Assembly: GCA_021776615.1 (NCBI GenBank)
Contig: JAJFFO010000001.1
Span: forward strand, 1-64,000
Length of the DNA stretch: 64,000 bases
Source: Robiginitomaculum sp.
GTDB taxonomy: Bacteria; Pseudomonadota; Alphaproteobacteria; Caulobacterales; Maricaulaceae
Reading direction: 5' to 3'
The notes below the pieces were generated by a model. That model was not told the DNA's origin and did not search any database. It saw only the letters and a list, made by a program, of their open reading frames with translations. The stretch's first letter is position 1. Every line of letters begins with the position of its first letter. Shown here piece by piece: positions 26,244 to 35,700 of this stretch. The position numbers and the translations under genes are program-made.

Positions 26244-26990
26244 CTATCGGGTCACGGTAAGGGAAAGCCCAAAGGATACTGAGTTGTCGGTAAAGCGGGA
26301 AGGAACACCGTTCACAACATCTGCAAACATGGTGTCTTCGGATGCCCCGCTCCAGCGCACGCCCAAGGCCGCAGACGCATTATCGGTCAGGGTATGGCTA
26401 ATGTCTGCCGACAAACCGTAATAGGAAAACCCTCTGGCACTGCTGGCATATACGCCGCCTAAATGTGAGGCGACATCAAAGCTGAATTGTGGGGCCAAGG
26501 GCCAGGAGTGTGACAAGGAGGCCTCAAGGGTGAAGGCGTTGAGATCAAAATCGTAAAAGGCATATAAAGACGGCGATAGCACACCATCAAAGCTAAAGCC
26601 CGCGAACGTCTCAAAAGTATTATCATCCCCGCCGATAAAGGCGGTACTTTCCGGATAGGTATAATAGGTAAAACCAAGGTCCAAAGCGGCCTTTTCACCC
26701 AACGGCACGCCGACCCCGGCAAAGAGATCAATTTCGCTATCAAAAGCACCGCCATTATTCGTCGGCAACGCTGCCCACGCCCCAAAATAAAACTGATCTA
26801 TGTCAATTTGCGCGGAGGGTTGAAAGCTGTTTTGTTGTAGCTGCACACCCCGGAAAATATATTCGGATTCCCACGCCGCTACTGCTTCAAAAGAAACTTC
26901 CTGCGCCGTAACTGCCGTTGCCGTGAAAGCCATGCTGGCGGTAGCCAACACAAGCGAGGCCATTAATCGGTTTTTGGAAAGAATAGACAT
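26244..26990 (-). CDS. TorF family putative porin
   Basis: 248 residues with a signal peptide (MASLVLATASMAFTATAVTAQ; cleavage after about residue 30) and a beta-rich mature region. The opening of the mature protein (VAAWESEYIFRGVQLQQNSFQPSAQID) and the alternating aromatic pattern match the TorF/TIGR02001 outer-membrane family. The C-terminus ends in a strand, SVSFGLSLTVTR. The family is considered a small outer-membrane channel of unknown substrate. The ATG at 26990 has GGGGG just upstream and is preferred to one four codons earlier. It lies immediately downstream of a chemoreceptor gene. Confidence 0.8.
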   Translation of the reverse strand: MSILSKNRLMASLVLATASMAFTATAVTAQEVSFEAVAAWESEYIFRGVQLQQNSFQPSAQIDIDQFYFGAWAALPTNNGGAFDSEIDLFAGVGVPLGEKAALDLGFTYYTYPESTAFIGGDDNTFETFAGFSFDGVLSPSLYAFYDFDLNAFTLEASLSHSWPLAPQFSFDVASHLGGVYASSARGFSYYGLSADISHTLTDNASAALGVRWSGASEDTMFADVVNGVPSRFTDNSVSFGLSLTVTR

Positions 26991-27011
26991 GTTAGCCCCC
27001 ATTTTGATGTT

Positions 27012-29165
27012 TCAGGCAGCCCGCACCTGAGCGATAAATTTCTGAACCTCGCTTTTGAGCGTTTCTGATTGTTGTGATAATTCGCCCGCGGCACTGGTAA
27101 CTTCACCCGCCGCAGCACCAGATTCTTCAGAGGCCTGATTAACGCCTACAATATTGCGGCTGACTTCCTCAGAACCAGAGGCAGCCTCCTGCACATTGCG
27201 GGCAATCTCCTGCGTGGCGGCGCCTTGCTCTTGCATCGAAGTTGCGATAGCGGCGGTGGTTTCATCCACCTCTTTGATGCTCTGCCCAATTTCGCCCATA
27301 GCGTTGACCGCCTCCTTGGTGGCCCGCTGTATCTCTTCGATCTGCGTGCTAATGCCTTCCGTGGCCTTGCCGGTCTGGCTGGCCAATTCTTTGACCTCAG
27401 AGGCAACCACCGCAAAACCACGGCCGGCCTCGCCAGCGCGAGCGGATTCAATGGTGGCATTCAGTGCCAGCAAATTGGTCTGTTCGGCAATGTCAGAGAT
27501 CATCTTGACCACCTCACCAATGCTGTCCGCCGTGGTCGCCAGCGATTGCATTTGTGATCCGGTTTTGGCCACCTCTGCCACCGCCCGCTGCACCGCCGTC
27601 GATGCCTGGGTGACCTGGGTATTAATCTCCGAAATCGAGTGAGACATCTCTTCCGCTGCCGCCGCTACGGTTTGTACATTGGTGGACGCTTCTTCCGAGG
27701 CAGCAGAAACTGTCGTCGACAAGGATGATGTATTTTGCGCAATACCACTCATCGATTGCGCGGTGGCTTGAAGCTCGGTCGCTGCCGAAGACACATTGCT
27801 GACAATGCCGCCAACGCTGGCATCAAAATCATCCGCCAGCTTATGCATCATCGCCCGCTTTTCTTCCGTAGTGCGGCGTTCCCGTTTCCCTTGCTCGGCC
27901 TCAAGTTCAATTTTTTTGATCGCGTTTTCCCGGAAGACCTGGACCGCCTGAGACATCGCGCCCAATTCGTCATGCCGATCAATGAAAGGGATGTCCGCCT
28001 CACTATCGCCCTGCGCCAGACTGCGCATACGTGTGGTTAAAGCAACCACTGGCTTGGTGATGGTGGCGGCGAAGAAAATACCCGCAACAATAGTTATGGC
28101 ACAAATCAAAAGTGTGGAGATTATGATCAACATTTTCATGTGATTAAGACCAGCGAAAGCCTCGCCCGTTTCAATGTCGGCCAGAATAGCCCAGTGCACG
28201 CCAAGAAAATCGACATAGGCATAGCCGACTACAGCTGGCGCGCCTTGCGCATTTTCAAACCTGCCCGCGCCGATATTCCCCGCAAGGGCGTCATCCGCAG
28301 CACCAGTTTCAACCTTACGTTTTAAAATTGTAGATGCAGTCGAATGACGGGAGTCATTGCGCATCAACAAATCTGGACCGTAAATGCTCATCTCACCGGT
28401 AGCACCGTTGGCGGTAGTGGGTGCCATTACTTTATTCAAGCGATCAATGGGCATCTGATACACTAGGGCCCCGGCAACCGTGCCATCGGCATTCTCAATC
28501 GGCGCACCGATAAACCCTGCCGGTGCATTATTACTTGGCGCATAAGGTGCAAAATCGAAAAACACCGGTTTCTGCGCCGCCGCATTGTTCAAGACAGCGC
28601 GCGCCACCTTGCCAAGATCGCTTTGTGCCCATTCACCGGTTTTCAAATTGGTGGCGAAGTCTGCTTCTTTATAGACGCTGTAAACCAGATTACCTTCGGT
28701 ATCGATCAGGAAAATATCATAATAACCGCGCTGATTAAGCATGGTGCGGAACCATGGATGGCGCGCTGCGTGGGTTATACTATAGGCAGAAGCGTCTGAT
28801 GCGCTGTCGAACTTTTCCTTTTCGCCCGCAGGGTGAGGGTTGGACGAAATGTAAAGTTGCTGCAACCTGTCTTTCGGACTGTAGCCGTCCTGGGCCATCG
28901 CCGCATAACCACTGCCAAAGTCCTGCAATGCCGCCAAAGTAGAAGGGTGTTTACGTACAATTTCGAGATCGCCGCTAATCGACGACAAATAATCGTTTAA
29001 CATCTCGGCCTTGCCTTCAGCCGCCAGCGTCAATTGGCCGCGAATGGCCTTTTGCATCTGACTGTCGGCCTGTATCCAAGCTACCAATCCCGTTACTATC
29101 GCTGCCAGCGCCGCAATGCCCGCAATAACCATTGGCAGTTTTTTTGAAATCGAGAGTTTCAACAT
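27012..29165 (-). CDS. methyl-accepting chemotaxis protein (Cache sensor, HAMP, MA)
   Basis: A 717-residue transmembrane chemoreceptor. One membrane helix is at about residues 10-31. A large periplasmic dCache-like sensor covers about 35-340, with [20 protein letters not shown] and a second lobe starting [21 protein letters not shown] second helix is at about 343-367. A HAMP domain follows with [17 protein letters not shown]. The cytoplasmic signalling hairpin has its tip around [20 protein letters not shown] and [15 protein letters not shown]. The receptor would couple to CheW/CheA; no che genes are in the window. The ligand is unknown, though dCache domains often bind amino acids or organic acids. 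Confidence 0.93.
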   Translation of the reverse strand: MLKLSISKKLPMVIAGIAALAAIVTGLVAWIQADSQMQKAIRGQLTLAAEGKAEMLNDYLSSISGDLEIVRKHPSTLAALQDFGSGYAAMAQDGYSPKDRLQQLYISSNPHPAGEKEKFDSASDASAYSITHAARHPWFRTMLNQRGYYDIFLIDTEGNLVYSVYKEADFATNLKTGEWAQSDLGKVARAVLNNAAAQKPVFFDFAPYAPSNNAPAGFIGAPIENADGTVAGALVYQMPIDRLNKVMAPTTANGATGEMSIYGPDLLMRNDSRHSTASTILKRKVETGAADDALAGNIGAGRFENAQGAPAVVGYAYVDFLGVHWAILADIETGEAFAGLNHMKMLIIISTLLICAITIVAGIFFAATITKPVVALTTRMRSLAQGDSEADIPFIDRHDELGAMSQAVQVFRENAIKKIELEAEQGKRERRTTEEKRAMMHKLADDFDASVGGIVSNVSSAATELQATAQSMSGIAQNTSSLSTTVSAASEEASTNVQTVAAAAEEMSHSISEINTQVTQASTAVQRAVAEVAKTGSQMQSLATTADSIGEVVKMISDIAEQTNLLALNATIESARAGEAGRGFAVVASEVKELASQTGKATEGISTQIEEIQRATKEAVNAMGEIGQSIKEVDETTAAIATSMQEQGAATQEIARNVQEAASGSEEVSRNIVGVNQASEESGAAAGEVTSAAGELSQQSETLKSEVQKFIAQVRAA

Positions 29166-29390
29166 GGTATTTCCCCGTACCCAGGTTGTTGATAATCATT
29201 CTTATTCTTAAAAGGCGTTATTAAGTTGAAAGAATGATTAACGGGACCCCACTCTTTCAGTACGAATATGCCAAAGCCGCTTAAATCCGTGAACCAATAG
29301 GTAATTCATCGACTGTTTCCGCTGCGGCCCTTCTGCTGCCTTTTCTACAGCACCACGGATTTCTTTTGGTGAAACCTTAAGAATCAAAAA

Positions 29391-29413
29391 GGGCGGCACC
29401 ATTGGTGCCGCCC
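29391..29413 (-). terminator. groESL rho-independent terminator (bidirectional stem)
   Basis: Perfect arms GGGCGGCACC and GGTGCCGCCC with a 3-base loop are flanked by an A-run on one side and TTTT on the other. The stem can therefore terminate transcription in either direction. It lies about 40 bases after the groEL stop. The 287-base gap between groEL and the chemoreceptor gene holds this stem and the receptor promoter region; a 60-codon frame over it looks spurious. Confidence 0.85.
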
Positions 29414-29452
29414 TTTTCAATCTATTCAGACCGGTCGGTCAGAGAGGCATGA

Positions 29453-31108
29453 TTACATCATGCCGCCCATACCACCCATTCCGCCCATACCGCCCATATC
29501 AGGCATGCCGCCAGCAGCAGCGCCCTCTTTCTTGGGTGCATCAGCAACAGCCGCTTCAGTGGTGATAATCAGCCCAGCCACAGATGCAGCGTTTTGCAGG
29601 GCAGAACGCACAACCTTAACCGGGTCAATAATACCAGCTTCGACCATGTCGACATACGCATCGTTTTGCGCGTCATAACCAAAGGTCGCACTTTTCGAAT
29701 CGAGGATTTTGCCAACCACGATGGAGCCTTCAGCACCAGCATTTTGCGCGATTTGGCGAACCGGCGCTTGCAAAGCACGGCGAACAATATCGATACCGGC
29801 CTTCTGGTCGTCATTGGCGCCCTCAAAGTCGATGAATTTCGACGCACGGAGCAATGCAGTACCACCACCGGGGACAATGCCTTCTTCAACAGCAGCGCGG
29901 GTAGCATTAAGCGCATCTTCGACACGGTCTTTGCGTTCCTTAACTTCCATTTCCGTAGCACCGCCAACTTTGATAACCGCAACGCCGCCAGCCAGTTTGG
30001 CCAAACGTTCTTGCAGCTTTTCTTTATCATAGTCAGACGTGGTGTCTTCGATCTGGCGGCGGATTTGTGCCACACGACCTTCAATACCGTCTTTATCGCC
30101 AGAGCCGTCCACAATGGTGGTGTCGTCTTTGGTGATCGATACTTTTTTGGCAGTGCCAAGCATGTCCATGGTGACATTTTCAAGCTTGATGCCCAGATCT
30201 TCTGAGATCACTTGACCACCGGTAAGGATGGCAATGTCTTCGAGCATAGCTTTGCGACGGTCGCCAAAACCAGGCGCCTTAACCGCAGCGATTTTCAGGC
30301 CACCGCGCAATTTGTTGACAACCAAAGTCGCCAGCGCTTCGCCTTCAATGTCTTCAGCAATAATGATCAGCGGACGAGAGGCTTGCACAACGGCTTCCAA
30401 AATCGGCAGCATGGCTTGCAAGTTGGAAAGCTTTTTCTCGTGCAGCAAGATCAGCGGATCTTCCATAGCGGCGATCATTTTGTCAGGATCGGTGATGAAG
30501 TATGGAGACAAATAACCACGATCGAACTGCATGCCTTCAACGACATCAAGTTCAGTTTCCAATGATTTGGCTTCTTCAACGGTGATGACGCCTTCATTGC
30601 CAACTTTTTCCATTGCCTTGGCAATCATATCGCCAATTTCGCGTTCGCCATTGGCCGAGATTGAGCCAACTTGGGCAATCTCTTCATTGGTTTTGACTTT
30701 TTTGGCCTTTTTGACGATGTCTTTGACAACTTCTTTAACCGCAGCATCAATGCCGCGTTTAAGGTCCATAGGGTTCATGCCAGCGGCAACGCGCTTCATG
30801 CCTTCGGAAACAATGGATTGCGCCAAAACGGTGGCGGTGGTGGTGCCGTCACCGGCAACATCATTGGCCTTGGAGGCCACTTCGCGCAACATTTGTGCGC
30901 CCATGTTTTCGAACTTGTCTTCCAACTCGATTTCTTTGGCAACGGTAACACCATCTTTGGTGGTGCGTGGTGCGCCAAATGATTTGTCGAGAACAACATT
31001 ACGGCCTTTAGGGCCGAGGGTGACTCTTACCGCATTGGCAAGAATATCGACGCCGCGCATCATGCGATCGCGCGCCGCAGCTTCAAAAAGTACTTCTTTA
31101 GCAGCCAT
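29453..31108 (-). CDS. groEL: chaperonin GroEL (Cpn60)
   Basis: 551 residues, the normal length. The protein forms the 14-subunit ATP-driven folding chamber with GroES. Visible hallmarks are [17 protein letters not shown], the ATP-binding [12 protein letters not shown] stretch with catalytic Asp, the apical-domain residues in [17 protein letters not shown], and the C-terminal signature [15 protein letters not shown]. The flexible tail is a run of GGM repeats ending in MM. It lies 50 bases downstream of groES and shares its heat-shock/CIRCE control. Confidence 0.99.
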   Translation of the reverse strand: MAAKEVLFEAAARDRMMRGVDILANAVRVTLGPKGRNVVLDKSFGAPRTTKDGVTVAKEIELEDKFENMGAQMLREVASKANDVAGDGTTTATVLAQSIVSEGMKRVAAGMNPMDLKRGIDAAVKEVVKDIVKKAKKVKTNEEIAQVGSISANGEREIGDMIAKAMEKVGNEGVITVEEAKSLETELDVVEGMQFDRGYLSPYFITDPDKMIAAMEDPLILLHEKKLSNLQAMLPILEAVVQASRPLIIIAEDIEGEALATLVVNKLRGGLKIAAVKAPGFGDRRKAMLEDIAILTGGQVISEDLGIKLENVTMDMLGTAKKVSITKDDTTIVDGSGDKDGIEGRVAQIRRQIEDTTSDYDKEKLQERLAKLAGGVAVIKVGGATEMEVKERKDRVEDALNATRAAVEEGIVPGGGTALLRASKFIDFEGANDDQKAGIDIVRRALQAPVRQIAQNAGAEGSIVVGKILDSKSATFGYDAQNDAYVDMVEAGIIDPVKVVRSALQNAASVAGLIITTEAAVADAPKKEGAAAGGMPDMGGMGGMGGMGGMM

Positions 31109-31158
31109 TGGAATTTCCTAAAGCTAAGAGTGGATGTTTGTGATCAGAATGGGCGGGA

Positions 31159-31446
31159 TTAACCCAAAATGCCCAAAATGTCGGATTCTTTCATGATCAA
31201 CAGCTCGTCGCCATCAACCATAACTTCAGAACCGGACCATTTGCCAAACAGGATGCGATCTCCTGCTTTAACGTCAAGCGGCGTAACTTTGCCATTTTCG
31301 TCTTTAGCGCCATCGCCTACGGCAATAACTTCACCTTCTTGAGGTTTTTCCTTGGCGGTGTCGGGAATAATAATCCCGCCAGCCGTCTTTTCTTCTTCCT
31401 CAATCCGCTTGACCAGCACGCGGTCGTGCAAAGGACGGAATTTCAT
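31159..31446 (-). CDS. groES: co-chaperonin GroES (Cpn10)
   Basis: 95 residues, typical of the family. The start [22 protein letters not shown] and the mobile-loop region [22 protein letters not shown] are diagnostic, as is the roof-forming [18 protein letters not shown]. GroES caps the GroEL ring during folding. The ATG at 31446 is chosen because it begins the conserved protein and has GGAG 9 bases upstream; a longer in-frame reading would run into the promoter region. It is the first gene of the groES-groEL operon. Confidence 0.98.
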   Translation of the reverse strand: MKFRPLHDRVLVKRIEEEEKTAGGIIIPDTAKEKPQEGEVIAVGDGAKDENGKVTPLDVKAGDRILFGKWSGSEVMVDGDELLIMKESDILGILG

Positions 31447-31507
31447 ATCAATCGTCTCCGAAATGGTTTCCATAATTAGAATATGCGTCAGCGTCTCATT
31501 GGCGGTG

Positions 31508-31534
31508 TTAGCACTCTGCCCCTTCGGCTGCCAA
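31508..31534. promoter_or_regulatory. CIRCE-like HrcA operator upstream of groES
   Basis: One half, TTAGCACTC at 31508-31516, is a perfect CIRCE arm. After exactly 9 bases the other arm reads GGCTGCCAA at 31526-31534, matching the GAGTGCTAA consensus at six of nine positions. It lies just downstream of the predicted transcription start of groES, where HrcA normally represses. The weak distal half suggests lower-affinity repression. Confidence 0.75.
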
Positions 31535-31544
31535 CGCAAGAGGG

Positions 31545-31573
31545 AGGTAGGAAACAGGGCGGCAGGAGTCAAG
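31545..31573 (-). promoter_or_regulatory. heat-shock (RpoH-type) promoter of groESL
   Basis: On the minus strand CTTGAC (31573-31568) and CCTACCT (31551-31545) are separated by 16 bases, close to the alphaproteobacterial sigma-32 pattern (CTTGAa with a C-rich -10). The expected start falls at about 31538, right at the CIRCE-like operator, so activation by RpoH and repression by HrcA would be combined. The assignment is by eye. Confidence 0.6.
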
Positions 31574-31614
31574 GGAGGCCGTCGCTAAATTATGCGATCA
31601 ATTGGTCGCCACGA

Positions 31615-32154
31615 TCACAATTCCTTACCCATCAGCACCAATGGCACGGCAATACCGTTGCTGGTTATTTCAGCCCACGTCTTAATCGGCGCGTATCCGC
31701 AGGCAGTATAGAGCGGCACACCCGCCGCTGTCGCCGCCATTTCTGCGCGTATGAAGCCTTCCGCCCGGGCTGCATTCTCGCAAAGCTCGAGGATAAGCCG
31801 CCCTACCCCCTTTCGCCCGTAATCGGGATCCGTATACATGGCCCGCACGCGCGCGGCCTCGGTTTTCGGATCCAAAAGCCTTGGGTTGCGCCCCGATGTA
31901 TGGTTGCCGCCAAACAGCGTCTCGCGGCGCGACCAGCCACCACATCCAACCAGATCAACGCCATCAAAAATCACAAAATAGGTGCCATCCTCCACCAGAC
32001 GGGTATCCACACCCATAATCTCGAAACTGGCTCCAACCTGCGCCGGGCTCAGAAAACTCGGCAAAAAACCTTCAATTGCTCGCTGCATCAGAACATGTAA
32101 ATCCGGCAAATCGGCCTCAGTGGCCAGACGGTGGGTGAGCGCGTTGGGCGACAT
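31615..32154 (-). CDS. GNAT family N-acetyltransferase
   Basis: A 179-residue GCN5-type acetyltransferase. It begins with LATEADLPDLHVLMQRAI (motif C region). The acetyl-CoA-binding motif A is VRAMYTDPDYGRKGVGRLILELCE near residues 103-126, where RKGVGR is the pyrophosphate loop. ATAAGVPLYTACGYAPI forms motif B. An EKxxDGGxxN-like insertion (VGCGGWSRRETLFGGNHTSG) precedes it. The substrate is unknown. It is divergent from the merR gene, with about 90 bases between the two starts. Confidence 0.85.
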   Translation of the reverse strand: MSPNALTHRLATEADLPDLHVLMQRAIEGFLPSFLSPAQVGASFEIMGVDTRLVEDGTYFVIFDGVDLVGCGGWSRRETLFGGNHTSGRNPRLLDPKTEAARVRAMYTDPDYGRKGVGRLILELCENAARAEGFIRAEMAATAAGVPLYTACGYAPIKTWAEITSNGIAVPLVLMGKEL

Positions 32155-32212
32155 GCTCTATTTCTATTCACGCTAGGGAAAAACCACAAGCACGGCCAAT
32201 TTCAAATTTTCC

Positions 32213-32228
32213 TTGACGTTAACGTCAA
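32213..32228. promoter_or_regulatory. 16-bp perfect palindrome over the merR promoter
   Basis: TTGACGTTAACGTCAA is a perfect palindrome 20 bases ahead of the merR start codon. Its left end doubles as a -35 (TTGACG), with TATACT at 32234-32239 as -10. An extra half-site (AACGTC) follows at 32227-32232. Dyads of this kind are typical for MerR-type regulators of acyl-CoA and branched-chain amino acid degradation, so autoregulation and operon control are likely. Confidence 0.7.
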
Positions 32229-32247
32229 CGTCATATACTTAACCCCA

Positions 32248-32724
32248 ATGCAGCACAGCGCCTCCATTACCTATTCCATTTCCGAGCTCGCCCAAGAGTT
32301 TGACATTACGGCACGGGCGCTGCGGTTTTACGAAGATAAAGGCCTGCTCACCCCGTCCCGCCAAGGCCAGACGCGGGTTTTCTCTGCCACCGATCGCGCC
32401 CGGCTTCGGCTTATTCTGCGCGGCAAACGAGTTGGTTTCAGCCTCGACGAAATTCGCGAAATGATTGATCTGGAGTCTATGAACTCTGGGAACTCCGGAA
32501 ATTCTGGAAACTCCGGCAGCCCGTTGGCCTATCAACTGTCTCTCAAACGTTTTCAAACGCGCATCGAAGCCTTGCGCCAACAACGCGAAGACATTGACGA
32601 CGCCATTGCAGAATTGGAAACCGGCTGTGCGTGGATGGAAACGCGCATTGCCGACCTTGAACCATCCGAAGAATTAAAATCACGAGCCCGCGCTTTCGAA
32701 GCGCTGGCCCGCGCCCGCCTATAA
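32248..32724 (+). CDS. MerR family transcriptional regulator of acyl-CoA degradation
   Basis: 158 residues. The winged helix-turn-helix is YSISELAQEFDITARALRFYEDKGLLTPSR (residues about 9-38), followed by the second HTH/wing TRVFSATDRARLRLILRGKRVGFSLDEIREMIDL. A long dimerisation coiled coil covers residues about 95-145. No C-terminal metal-binding cysteine cluster is present, which excludes the mercury or copper branches. Between the DNA-binding domain and the coil lies an unusual (Asn-Ser-Gly)4 spacer. The gene heads the acyl-CoA dehydrogenase/thiolase operon and has a perfect palindrome in its promoter. It probably senses an acyl-CoA, an inference from context and the LiuR-type relatives. 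Confidence 0.85.
   Translation: MQHSASITYSISELAQEFDITARALRFYEDKGLLTPSRQGQTRVFSATDRARLRLILRGKRVGFSLDEIREMIDLESMNSGNSGNSGNSGSPLAYQLSLKRFQTRIEALRQQREDIDDAIAELETGCAWMETRIADLEPSEELKSRARAFEALARARL
32482..32517 (+). repeat. four 9-bp units encoding Asn-Ser-Gly inside merR
   Basis: Units AACTCTGGG, AACTCCGGA, AATTCTGGA and AACTCCGGC follow one another without gaps. All differences are synonymous. The array expands the linker between the DNA-binding domain and the coiled coil of the regulator. Confidence 0.9.
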
Positions 32725-32750
32725 CGCCCAAACTCACGAGGAAATATCTC

Positions 32751-34532
32751 ATGCCAACTTATTCCCCCCCCGTCCGCGATATGAAATTCTTGCTCCATGA
32801 AGTGTTGGAGATTGCTCAATATGGCGATTTGCCGGGATTTGACGAAGCGCCGCAGGATCTCGCCGATGCGATTTTGGATGAGGCAGCAAAATTCGCTGAA
32901 GGCGTTTTGCAACCGCTCAATCAAATTGGCGATCAAAAAGGCTGCGTGCGTAATGATGATGGTTCGGTCACGACACCGCCGGGCTTTAAAGACGCGTTTG
33001 ATCAATTTGTAGAAAACGGCTGGCCGCTTTTGGGCGCAGAAGCCGAATGGGGCGGCCAAGGCCTGCCCGGCGTTTTGGGCATTGCCGTTGGCGAAATGAT
33101 GAGCACCGCCAATACCGCGTTCGCCATGTATCCCGGCCTTACCCGCGGCGCAGTTGAAGCCATCCTTGCTGGCGGTACCGACGCGCAAAAGCAAACCTAT
33201 TTGCCCAATATGACCTCGTGCAAATGGGGCGGGACAATGAATCTGACGGAACCCCATTGCGGTACGGATTTGGGGCTTCTCAAAACCAAAGCAGTGCCGC
33301 AAGCCGATGGCACTTACGCCATTACCGGGCAGAAAATCTTCATCTCGTCCGGCGAACACGACCTTACCGAAAACATTATCCACATGACGCTGGCCCGCAT
33401 TGAAGGCGCACCGGAAGGTACTAAGGGTATCTCCTTATTCATTGTGCCCAAATTCATGGTCAATGATGATGGCTCATTGGGTGTGCGCAATGGTGTGTCT
33501 TGCGGCTCGATTGAGCACAAGATGGGCATTCACGGCAATTCCACCTGCACGATGAATTTTGATGACGCCAAGGGCTTTCTCATTGGCGAAGAAAACAAAG
33601 GCTTGCGCCTGATGTTCGTAATGATGAATGCGGCCCGGCTTGGCACCGGCATGCAGGGGCTCTGCCAGTCTGAGGCCTCCTATCAAAACGCGGTGACCTA
33701 CGCCAAGGAACGCATTCAAGGCCGGTCCCTGACCGGACCAAAAAATGCTGATGGGCCTGCCGATCCGATCATTGTACATCCCGACGTGCGTCGCATGTTG
33801 TTGGAACACAAATCAGTCACCGAAGGCTGCCGGGCATTTTTATACTGGACCGCTTTGCATGGCGATTTGGAAGAAATTTCGCCGGACGAAAAAGTGCGCG
33901 AAAAAGCCGGTGATTACATGGCGCTGTTAACGCCCGTGATCAAAGCTTATCTCACCGATCGCGGCTATTATAACGCCACCAATGCCCAACAAATTTACGG
34001 TGGCCATGGCTATATTGAAGAATGGGGCATGTCGCAATTTGTCCGCGATGCCCGCATTGGCATGATCTATGAAGGCGCCAATGGGGTTCAGGCGCTGGAT
34101 CTGGTCGGTCGCAAGCTGGCCATGCATGGCGGCCGCCCGATTATGACCTTTTTGGGCGAATTGGATGCTTTCATTGCCGACAATCAAGATGATGCCGCGC
34201 TAAAACCTTTTATTGATGGTTTGGCCAATGCGCGCGCTGACCTGAACACCGCCACCACTTGGCTGATGGAAAACAGCTTGTCCAATTTCGACAATGCCGG
34301 GGCCGCCAGCCACGAATTTTTACACCTCTTCGCGCTGACCTCTTTGGCCTATATGTGGGCAAGAATGGCGAAAGTGTCGTTACCCAAAGCCAATGCCGAG
34401 CCGTTTTACGCCACCAAAATCAAAACCGGGGCGTTCTTCCTCAGCCACGTTTTACCGGCAACCAAATTGCATTTACAAAAAATTGAAGCCGGTGCCGACA
34501 CGCTGATGGCGCTTGCCGCCGACGAGTTTTAA
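32751..34532 (+). CDS. acyl-CoA dehydrogenase with extra C-terminal domain
   Basis: A 593-residue FAD enzyme that catalyses alpha,beta-dehydrogenation of acyl-CoA. The FAD/substrate-loop motifs NLTEPHCGTDLGLLKTKA and ITGQKIFISSGEHDL lie near residues 165-205. The C-terminal catalytic segment is MIYEGANGVQALDLVGRKL, where Glu is the expected base. It belongs to the long form with an additional helical C-terminal domain (residues about 460-593), common in alphaproteobacterial beta-oxidation operons. It starts 27 bases after the merR stop, with GAGGAAA upstream, and is followed after 2 bases by a second dehydrogenase. Chain-length preference is unknown. Confidence 0.93.
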   Translation: MPTYSPPVRDMKFLLHEVLEIAQYGDLPGFDEAPQDLADAILDEAAKFAEGVLQPLNQIGDQKGCVRNDDGSVTTPPGFKDAFDQFVENGWPLLGAEAEWGGQGLPGVLGIAVGEMMSTANTAFAMYPGLTRGAVEAILAGGTDAQKQTYLPNMTSCKWGGTMNLTEPHCGTDLGLLKTKAVPQADGTYAITGQKIFISSGEHDLTENIIHMTLARIEGAPEGTKGISLFIVPKFMVNDDGSLGVRNGVSCGSIEHKMGIHGNSTCTMNFDDAKGFLIGEENKGLRLMFVMMNAARLGTGMQGLCQSEASYQNAVTYAKERIQGRSLTGPKNADGPADPIIVHPDVRRMLLEHKSVTEGCRAFLYWTALHGDLEEISPDEKVREKAGDYMALLTPVIKAYLTDRGYYNATNAQQIYGGHGYIEEWGMSQFVRDARIGMIYEGANGVQALDLVGRKLAMHGGRPIMTFLGELDAFIADNQDDAALKPFIDGLANARADLNTATTWLMENSLSNFDNAGAASHEFLHLFALTSLAYMWARMAKVSLPKANAEPFYATKIKTGAFFLSHVLPATKLHLQKIEAGADTLMALAADEF

Positions 34533-34534
34533 GC

Positions 34535-35695
34535 ATGGCTGAAATTCTCGATTTCCCGCTGCCCACCTGGTATACTGAAGAAGACATCAACATTTTTCGC
34601 GATGCCACTTTTGGGTTTTATGAGCGCGAATGCGCGCCCCATTCCGAGCGCTGGCGCAAAGCCGGTATTGTTGACCGCAATGCGTGGAACAAAGCCGGTA
34701 AAATGGGCCTGCTTTGTGCTTCAATGCCCGAAGAATATGGCGGTGCTGGCGGCGATTATCGCCATGAGATGATCATTATGGAAGAGCTGCCCCGCGCGGG
34801 CGTGGATGGCTTTGGCATATCCTTGCATAATGCCATCGTCGCGCCCTATATCCAGCATTACGGCACCGAAGAGCAAAAGCGCAAATGGCTGCCCAAACTG
34901 GCCTCCGGCGAAATGGTCGGTGCCATTGCCATGACCGAGCCGGGCGCTGGCTCTGACTTACAAGGCATACGCACCACTGCCAAAAAAAGCGGCAATGGCT
35001 ATGTGCTCAACGGCTCTAAAACCTTCATCACCAACGGTGGCACCGCCAATCTGGTCATCGTCGTCGCCAATACTGGCGGCGAAGGAGCCAAGGGCGTCTC
35101 CCTCATGGTCGTCGAAACCGACAATGCGGAAGGCTTTAAACGCGGCCGCAATCTTGATAAAATCGGCAATCACGCACAAGACACGTCGGAGCTGTTTTTC
35201 GACGATATTGATCTGCCCGCCGATGCGCTTTTGGGCACCGAGGAAGGCCGTGGCTTTTACCAATTAATGGATCAATTACCGCAGGAACGGCTGAACATTG
35301 CTGTGCAGGCCGTGGCCAGCATGGAACGGGCGCTGCGCGAAACCATTGCCTATGTCAAAGAGCGCCACGCCTTTAAAAAACCGCTTATCTCGTTTCAAAA
35401 CACGCAGTTTAAACTGGCCGAATGTAAGACCATCACCACGGTCGCCAAGACCTTCACTTACCATTGCGCCGAACGCCTGCTTAAAGGCGAGTTGGACGCA
35501 TCCACCGCCTCCATGGCCAAATACTGGGTAACGGATATGGAAGGAAAGGTGATGGATGAGTGTCTGCAACTTTTCGGTGGTTATGGCTATATGGAAGAAT
35601 ACCCCATTGCCCGCCTGTTCACGGATGCGCGCGTGCAGCGCATTTACGGCGGCACCAATGAAATTATGAAACTGCTCATCGCCCGAGGACTGTAA
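34535..35695 (+). CDS. acyl-CoA dehydrogenase (standard length)
   Basis: A 386-residue four-domain acyl-CoA dehydrogenase. [18 protein letters not shown] and [11 protein letters not shown] are the signature 1 region and flavin-contact strand. [11 protein letters not shown] and [34 protein letters not shown] are the C-terminal signature 2. The usual Glu of YEG is Gly here (YGGTNE). A Glu near residue 250 in LPQERLNIA fits the isovaleryl/long-chain dehydrogenase arrangement, in which the base sits on another helix. Two bases separate it from the preceding dehydrogenase. Electrons would pass to ETF, which is not encoded in the window. Confidence 0.93.
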   Translation: MAEILDFPLPTWYTEEDINIFRDATFGFYERECAPHSERWRKAGIVDRNAWNKAGKMGLLCASMPEEYGGAGGDYRHEMIIMEELPRAGVDGFGISLHNAIVAPYIQHYGTEEQKRKWLPKLASGEMVGAIAMTEPGAGSDLQGIRTTAKKSGNGYVLNGSKTFITNGGTANLVIVVANTGGEGAKGVSLMVVETDNAEGFKRGRNLDKIGNHAQDTSELFFDDIDLPADALLGTEEGRGFYQLMDQLPQERLNIAVQAVASMERALRETIAYVKERHAFKKPLISFQNTQFKLAECKTITTVAKTFTYHCAERLLKGELDASTASMAKYWVTDMEGKVMDECLQLFGGYGYMEEYPIARLFTDARVQRIYGGTNEIMKLLIARGL

Positions 35696-35700
35696 CCACG

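Noticed and set aside
29238-29420. 60-residue ORF between groEL and the chemoreceptor
   Set aside because: It reads through the groESL terminator stem and has no plausible ribosome-binding site or homology.
30531-31121. 196-codon ORF antisense to groEL, with several other long antisense frames
   Set aside because: These mirror the strong codon bias of groEL; no independent start signals or homologous domains are visible.
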